From PALSA-894 sp963734185 (GTDB lineage Bacteria > Pseudomonadota > Alphaproteobacteria > Rhizobiales > Xanthobacteraceae), in the NCBI GenBank assembly GCA_963734185.1, contig CAVTGA010000001.1, positions 2,108,001 through 2,172,000 on the forward strand: a stretch of DNA of 64,000 bases, written 5' to 3'. Each line of letters begins with the position of its first letter. The stretch's first letter is position 1. Position numbers and translations under genes: made by a program. The notes below the pieces were generated by a model. It was not told the DNA's origin. It ran no database searches and saw nothing but the letters and a program-made list of their open reading frames with translations. Shown here in pieces: positions 62,987-64,000 of the stretch.

Positions 62987-64000
62987 CTACTGCCACGCCG
63001 GTTTGGGCACGATCGGGGGGCGCGCGCCCTGCTGCTTCATCGGCGCGATGGCGTAGAAGTCGTTGCCCTGCCACTGCCCGACCGCCCAGACCTCCTTGTA
63101 GAGGTTGTCCTTCAGCTTCACTTTCCCGAGGATGGTGTCGAACTCGCCGCTGTTGATCTCCTTGATCACGGCCTCGCGGTCGATCTTGCCGACGCGCTCG
63201 ATTGCCTGCTGCAGCACCTGCAGGCTGGCGTAGGTGATCGGGCTGGCCCAGCGGTCCGGCTCGCGGCCGATGATCTCCTTGTGGTGCTGGATGTACCACT
63301 TGATGCCGGGCAGGTCGGCGTTGGAGCCGCCGATGCCCATCACGCCTTCGGCGTTCGGCCCGAACCGACCCTTGAAGATCGGGAACGCGGTGCCGACGCC
63401 GACGAAGAACACCTTCGGACTGAAGCCGGCGATCCTGGCCTGGTCGGTCAAGCCCAGCGTATCGGGCGGATAGCTGAACGCGATGAAGGCGTCGGGGCTT
63501 GCACCTTGCGCCTCCTTCACGATCGGCTGCAGGTCCTGGGTGCCGAACGGATAGGACTTGTCGTAGACCAGATTGAAGCCGGCCTTCTTCAAACCGTCGC
63601 GCGCGGCGCTCGACTGCTCGATGCCGAACTGGTCGCCGACCGCGGCGAGCGCGACCTTGTCGCCGATCTTGCCGTCCTTGCGCAGCATCGTCATGGTCTC
63701 GACCAGGCCGTCGACCAACTCGGAAGGCAAGCCGAGCCAGAAGGTCAGGTTCGGCCAGCGCTTGACCATCTCGGGCGCGCGATTGGAGTTCGCGGTCACG
63801 GCAAGGTGCGGATAGCCGTATTTGTTGAACACCGGAGCGGCCGCAAGGTTGAGGCCCGTGCTCCACGGCGGCAGGATGAAGTCGACCTTGTCCTGGGTCG
63901 CGAGCCGCTCGACCGCCTTGATCATCTCCTCGGAGTTGCTGCGGTCGTCGTATTCGACGACTTCCACCTTGAGCTTCTTGCCGATCGATTTCAGCATGAT
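62987..64000 (-). CDS. livK: Branched-chain amino-acid-type ABC transporter substrate-binding protein (partial)
   Basis: The frame is open to the window edge, so the N-terminus and signal peptide are missing. About 337 residues of a Peripla_BP_6 protein are visible: VEYDDRSNSEEMIKAVERL, FILPPWSTGLNLAAAPV, AVGDQFGIEQSSAARDGLKKAG and PDAFIAFSYPPDTLG. It should serve the livH/livM-livG/livF genes downstream. A transferred segment of about 1.1 kb (61685-62800) and an R5 repeat now lie between. Residues 62800-62986 hold no gene. Confidence 0.9.
   Translation of the reverse strand: MMLKSIGKKLKVEVVEYDDRSNSEEMIKAVERLATQDKVDFILPPWSTGLNLAAAPVFNKYGYPHLAVTANSNRAPEMVKRWPNLTFWLGLPSELVDGLVETMTMLRKDGKIGDKVALAAVGDQFGIEQSSAARDGLKKAGFNLVYDKSYPFGTQDLQPIVKEAQGASPDAFIAFSYPPDTLGLTDQARIAGFSPKVFFVGVGTAFPIFKGRFGPNAEGVMGIGGSNADLPGIKWYIQHHKEIIGREPDRWASPITYASLQVLQQAIERVGKIDREAVIKEINSGEFDTILGKVKLKDNLYKEVWAVGQWQGNDFYAIAPMKQQGARPPIVPKPAWQ

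Overview
The window is GC-rich DNA (clearly above 60 % by eye) from an alphaproteobacterium, most likely of the order Hyphomicrobiales (Bradyrhizobium/Xanthobacteraceae-like). This rests on the gene families and on dispersed repeats of the kind common in those genomes (GTAGCCCGGATGGAGCGAAG, GTAGGGTGGGCAAAG, CATCCTTCGAGACGC, and CCTCCCCC...GGGGGAGG hairpins). I see no rRNA, tRNA or CRISPR array. Almost every intergenic gap longer than 200 bp is filled with these repeats.

Layout. 1-4.5 kb: the 3' end of a beta-helix repeat protein, a decaying tctCBA tricarboxylate transporter (truncated C, frameshifted B), uraH, and an MNT/HEPN pair with a truncated HEPN partner. 4.6-12.6 kb: a secreted SMP-30 lactonase and a dpp-type peptide ABC transporter. 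Its binding-protein gene is cut off from dppBCDF by repeats, a DUF559 gene and a 281-bp MITE-like element that has a clear target-site duplication. 12.7-17.5 kb: a dctPQM TRAP transporter and a family III CoA-transferase. 17.5-18.5 kb: a group II intron relic. 18.5-22.4 kb: a rhizobial-type asparaginase, a DUF3750 protein, and arsS with a glycosyltransferase.

22.4-41.8 kb is the core of the window: a long minus-strand catabolic block. It runs phnW-phnA-phnY, two small membrane proteins, a Rieske oxygenase, an FAD/GcvT demethylase-like protein, a 2-aminoethylphosphonate ABC transporter (binding protein, ATPase, fused permease), a PbfA-like lyase, a glutamine-synthetase-like ligase, a frameshifted aldehyde dehydrogenase and an iron alcohol dehydrogenase. 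A divergent LysR regulator sits at the head. PhnW and PbfA would feed phosphonoacetaldehyde to PhnY and PhnA, giving acetate and phosphate. The Rieske and FAD/GcvT pair resembles the glycine-betaine demethylation system, so I propose that the block strips N-methyl groups from methylated aminophosphonates first.

41.9-56.6 kb: small membrane proteins behind a CtrA-like box, a second SMP-30 protein, an M20 peptidase with a decayed copy of its own 3' end nearby, an amidohydrolase, an unusual Ntn-hydrolase-like protein, a Na/Pi cotransporter, an EamA permease, a second FAD/GcvT protein, a DeoR regulator, an M20 amidohydrolase and a single-domain response regulator. 56.8-64 kb: a liv branched-chain amino-acid-type ABC transporter in which livF is fused in frame to an aldehyde dehydrogenase, and in which livK is separated from livH by an AT-richer DUF6414-like insertion.
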